Source of the DNA: Paenibacillus radicis (ex Gao et al. 2016) | Lineage (GTDB): Bacteria; Bacillota; Bacilli; Paenibacillales; Paenibacillaceae | DNA: 64,000 nucleotides | Assembly: GCF_014641555.1 (NCBI RefSeq) | Contig: NZ_BMHY01000001.1 | Span: 837,706-901,705 of the forward strand | Direction of reading: 5' to 3' | In this document: piece after piece, positions 62,141 through 64,000 of the stretch | How the letters are laid out: the number at the start of each line of letters is the position of its first letter | How positions within the stretch are numbered: the stretch's first letter is position 1 | Notes under the pieces: model-generated | Database searches by the model: none | What the model was told of the DNA's origin: nothing | What the model saw: only the letters and a program-made list of their open reading frames with translations | Translations under genes and position numbers: made by a program

Positions 62141-63733
62141 TTAATTCAGCGTAATTTCTTTCGCCGAGTTCAGGTCGGACAAGGATACCAATTGCTCCAG
62201 AATCGCTTTGTCAGCGCCTTTATCGACAGTCAGAACCATGATAGCGGATCCGCCGGCAAGCTGACGGCCTACTTGCATCGTCGCGATGTTCACGTCATTC
62301 GTGCCCAGCAGCGTGCCGACGCGGCCGATGATGCCCGGTTTGTCGTTGTGCGAGATCAGAATCAGGTTGCCTTCCGGCGTAACGTCGACAGGGAACTTAT
62401 CGATCTGTACGATGCGCGGACCGTAGCCAGTCAGCAAAGTGCCTGCTGCGTTGCGTTCTTCTTTTTTCGTGCGAAGCGATACGGACACGAGGTTCGTAAA
62501 GTCTTTCGCGGCATGCGATTTATTGATGACGATGTTCACGTCACGCTCTTTGGCCAAATGCAAGGAGTTGACGACGTTGACATTCTCAGCGCCAAGATGA
62601 TGTGAAAGCACGCCTTTTACAATATAACGAGTCAGCGGCTGCGTATCAACCTCTGCAAGCTCACCGGAGTAGCCAACCGTAATTTCTTGAACAGGGCCGT
62701 CCGTAATTTGAGCGATGAAATTGCCCAGTTTCTCGCCTAACGCATAGTAAGGCTGAAGCTGGCTTGCAAGATTCGCTGGGATCGGAGGCATGTTGACAGC
62801 GTTGCTGAACGGCTCGTCACGCAGAATATGAAGCACTTGCTCCGATACGTCGATCGCTACATTTTCTTGAGCTTCAACTGTCGATGCGCCAAGATGCGGA
62901 GTCACGATGATTTTCGGATGCGACAGGAAAGGATGGTCAGCGGCCGGCGGTTCAACTTCGAACACGTCAAACGCAGCGCCAGCTACAATACCATTGTCAA
63001 CCGCTTCTACAAGCGCGAGTTCGTCAATGATGCCGCCGCGTGCGCAGTTAACGATGCGCATACCTGGCTTCATAACTTCAAATTGTTTTTTGCCGATCAT
63101 ATGGCGAGTCTCAGCCGTTAGTGGCGTATGCACCGTCATAAAGTCAGCATTCCGTACGATTTCATCAACAGATGCAAGCTTGATGCCAAGCTTCTCTGCG
63201 CGTTCTTCTGTCATGAACGGGTCATAGCCCAATATTTCCATACCAAACGCTTTAGCGCGAAGCGCAACCTCGCTGCCGATACGTCCCATGCCCAGTACGC
63301 CGAGCACTTTGTTGCGGAGCTCTACGCCGAGGAAGGATTTACGATCCCAAACGCCGCTTACCGTTTTTGCATAAGCCTGCGGGATGTGGCGGGCAACGGC
63401 CATAATCATGGCGAAAGTATGCTCGCAAGTTGTAATCGTGTTGCCGTCAGGGGCATTAATAACGATGATGCCGTATTGCGTCGCTGCTCCCAAATCGATA
63501 TTGTCGACGCCAACGCCAGCACGTCCAACAACTTTCAATTTTTTGCCGGCTTCCATGATTCGCGGAGTAACGCGCGTCTGGCTGCGAACGAGCAGAGCGT
63601 CATAGTCACCAATAATGGCGACAAGCTCGTCTTCGCTTAGTCCTGGTTTTTTGTCGACAGTGACATCCGCTGCTTCAACAAGCTGTTGAATGCCTAAATC
63701 GCTGATCGGATCGGATACAAGTACTTTAAACAT
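62141..63733 (-). CDS. serA: D-3-phosphoglycerate dehydrogenase
   Basis: SerA makes 3-phosphohydroxypyruvate, the first step of serine synthesis. The 530 residues have the substrate domain, the NAD motif VLGMGRIGSEVALRAKAFG (about 145-165), the catalytic Arg and Glu and His in NCARGGIID ... VTPHLGAST, an intervening domain and a C-terminal ACT domain (LILISHNDKPGIIGRVG) for serine feedback. AGGAGG lies before the ATG. The leader upstream is structured (see 63806-63904). Confidence 0.96.
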   Translation of the reverse strand: MFKVLVSDPISDLGIQQLVEAADVTVDKKPGLSEDELVAIIGDYDALLVRSQTRVTPRIMEAGKKLKVVGRAGVGVDNIDLGAATQYGIIVINAPDGNTITTCEHTFAMIMAVARHIPQAYAKTVSGVWDRKSFLGVELRNKVLGVLGMGRIGSEVALRAKAFGMEILGYDPFMTEERAEKLGIKLASVDEIVRNADFMTVHTPLTAETRHMIGKKQFEVMKPGMRIVNCARGGIIDELALVEAVDNGIVAGAAFDVFEVEPPAADHPFLSHPKIIVTPHLGASTVEAQENVAIDVSEQVLHILRDEPFSNAVNMPPIPANLASQLQPYYALGEKLGNFIAQITDGPVQEITVGYSGELAEVDTQPLTRYIVKGVLSHHLGAENVNVVNSLHLAKERDVNIVINKSHAAKDFTNLVSVSLRTKKEERNAAGTLLTGYGPRIVQIDKFPVDVTPEGNLILISHNDKPGIIGRVGTLLGTNDVNIATMQVGRQLAGGSAIMVLTVDKGADKAILEQLVSLSDLNSAKEITLN

Positions 63734-63805
63734 ATGCAGATTGCCTCCTAAACGTTTTGCATGAGCAAAAAATTCAAATTAAAATCATATGAAAGGCGAG
63801 AAAAC

Positions 63806-63904
63806 AAAAAATCCCGTCTCTGCACGAAAGTGCGAGAGCCGGACGAAAAGGTTCGCCTTAAATAACCGTCATAGTTCGACTTAAATCGTTATGGACAACC
63901 TTTT
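63806..63904 (-). promoter_or_regulatory. Structured leader with terminator-like hairpin ahead of serA
   Basis: Read on the minus strand, the transcript should begin almost exactly with AAAAGGTT (complement of 63897-63904), which pairs with AACCTTTT (complement of 63846-63853), closing a 43-base region with inner ATAAC/GTTAT and GTC/GAC pairs. Directly after it comes a hairpin (63810-63843) with GCAC-TTTC-GTGC and CTCT/AGAG helices followed by T6. This looks like an aptamer-plus-terminator arrangement. No T-box or known riboswitch signature was recognised. Confidence 0.55.
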
Positions 63905-63908
63905 CTAT

Positions 63909-63936
63909 TTTATAGCAATAGGGCGTTCAATTGCAA
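63909..63936 (-). promoter_or_regulatory. SigA-type promoter of serA
   Basis: On the minus strand TTGCAA (complement of 63931-63936), 16-bp spacer and TATAAA (complement of 63909-63914). Predicted start about base 63902, giving a leader of about 170 bases. The final 64 bases of the window hold nothing further that I recognise. Confidence 0.6.
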
Positions 63937-64000
63937 TGCTCAACTTGCTCAAAAATGAAATTTTCGTTATGATTCAACCATTATACCTCTAAGAGTTGAA

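Noticed and set aside
63734-63905. T-box leader upstream of serA
   Set aside because: No conserved AGGGTGG-ACCGCG-like antiterminator sequence, no specifier-loop arrangement, and the leader is shorter than usual T-boxes.

Overview
The window is a contiguous stretch of a low-to-mid GC, endospore-forming Firmicute chromosome. The protein sequences and gene order look like Paenibacillaceae (Paenibacillus or a near relative): recN-spoIVB-spo0A, dacF-spoIIAA-spoIIAB-sigF-spoVA-lysA, ribDE-ribBA-ribH-scpAB and resABCDE are all in the order known from Bacillus subtilis, with local rearrangements. No IS element, prophage, CRISPR array, rRNA or tRNA gene was seen. The genus assignment is an inference from family resemblance, not from a database search.

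Layout. 0-6.4 kb: end of tlyA, then a membrane protein-argR-recN unit behind a promoter carrying a LexA-type box, then spoIVB and spo0A with 0A boxes and a SigH-type promoter, then a YtxH protein. 6.5-15.5 kb: a general-stress (SigB) island with sigB, two RsbW anti-sigma factors, RsbV, a hybrid histidine kinase (RsbK type), a CheR-type methyltransferase (RsbM type), a response-regulator/PP2C phosphatase (RsbY type), a YflT stress protein, a DUF948 protein and two small likely target genes. Three promoters of the form GTTTCA-N13/14-GG(G/T)T(A/T)A tie it together. 15.5-20 kb: nitroreductase, alpha/beta hydrolase, and a c-di-AMP riboswitch controlling a KimA potassium transporter. 20-26 kb: branched-chain 2-oxo acid dehydrogenase genes (lpd, bkdAA, bkdAB, bkdB) with lipB. 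26-33.5 kb: a PepT-like peptidase, nudF, spoIIM, fur, a subtilisin-like protease, ald, a DUF4227 gene and xerD; two microgenes (Prli42-like and MciZ-like) lie in the short gaps. 33.4-37.1 kb: nucleoside salvage (deoB, purine nucleoside phosphorylase, pdp) with a Spo0E-like gene inside. 37.1-38.2 kb: a gene-free, repeat-containing kilobase. 38.2-45.9 kb: the dacF/spoIIA/spoVA/lysA block, with spoVAC, spoVAD and spoVAE missing, then ppiB. 46.1-51.5 kb: an FMN riboswitch, the riboflavin operon and scpAB. 51.6-56.2 kb: DUF2953, ytfJ, dacB, spmAB, rluB. 56.2-62 kb: resABCDE (cytochrome c maturation and redox two-component system). 62-64 kb: serA on the minus strand behind a structured leader that matches no riboswitch class I recognise.

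How it fits together. Much of the window serves the decision to sporulate and the first forespore programme: Spo0A, a Spo0E-like phosphatase, SpoIIAA/AB/SigF, SpoIVB, SpoIIM, SpoVA proteins, DacF/DacB, SpmAB, YtfJ and the MciZ-like FtsZ inhibitor. The most distinctive part is the stress island. It resembles the RsbK-RsbM-RsbY route to SigB described in Bacillus cereus, but has two RsbW proteins in separate operons. One of them carries Asn where the nucleotide-binding Asp of the G1 box is expected.
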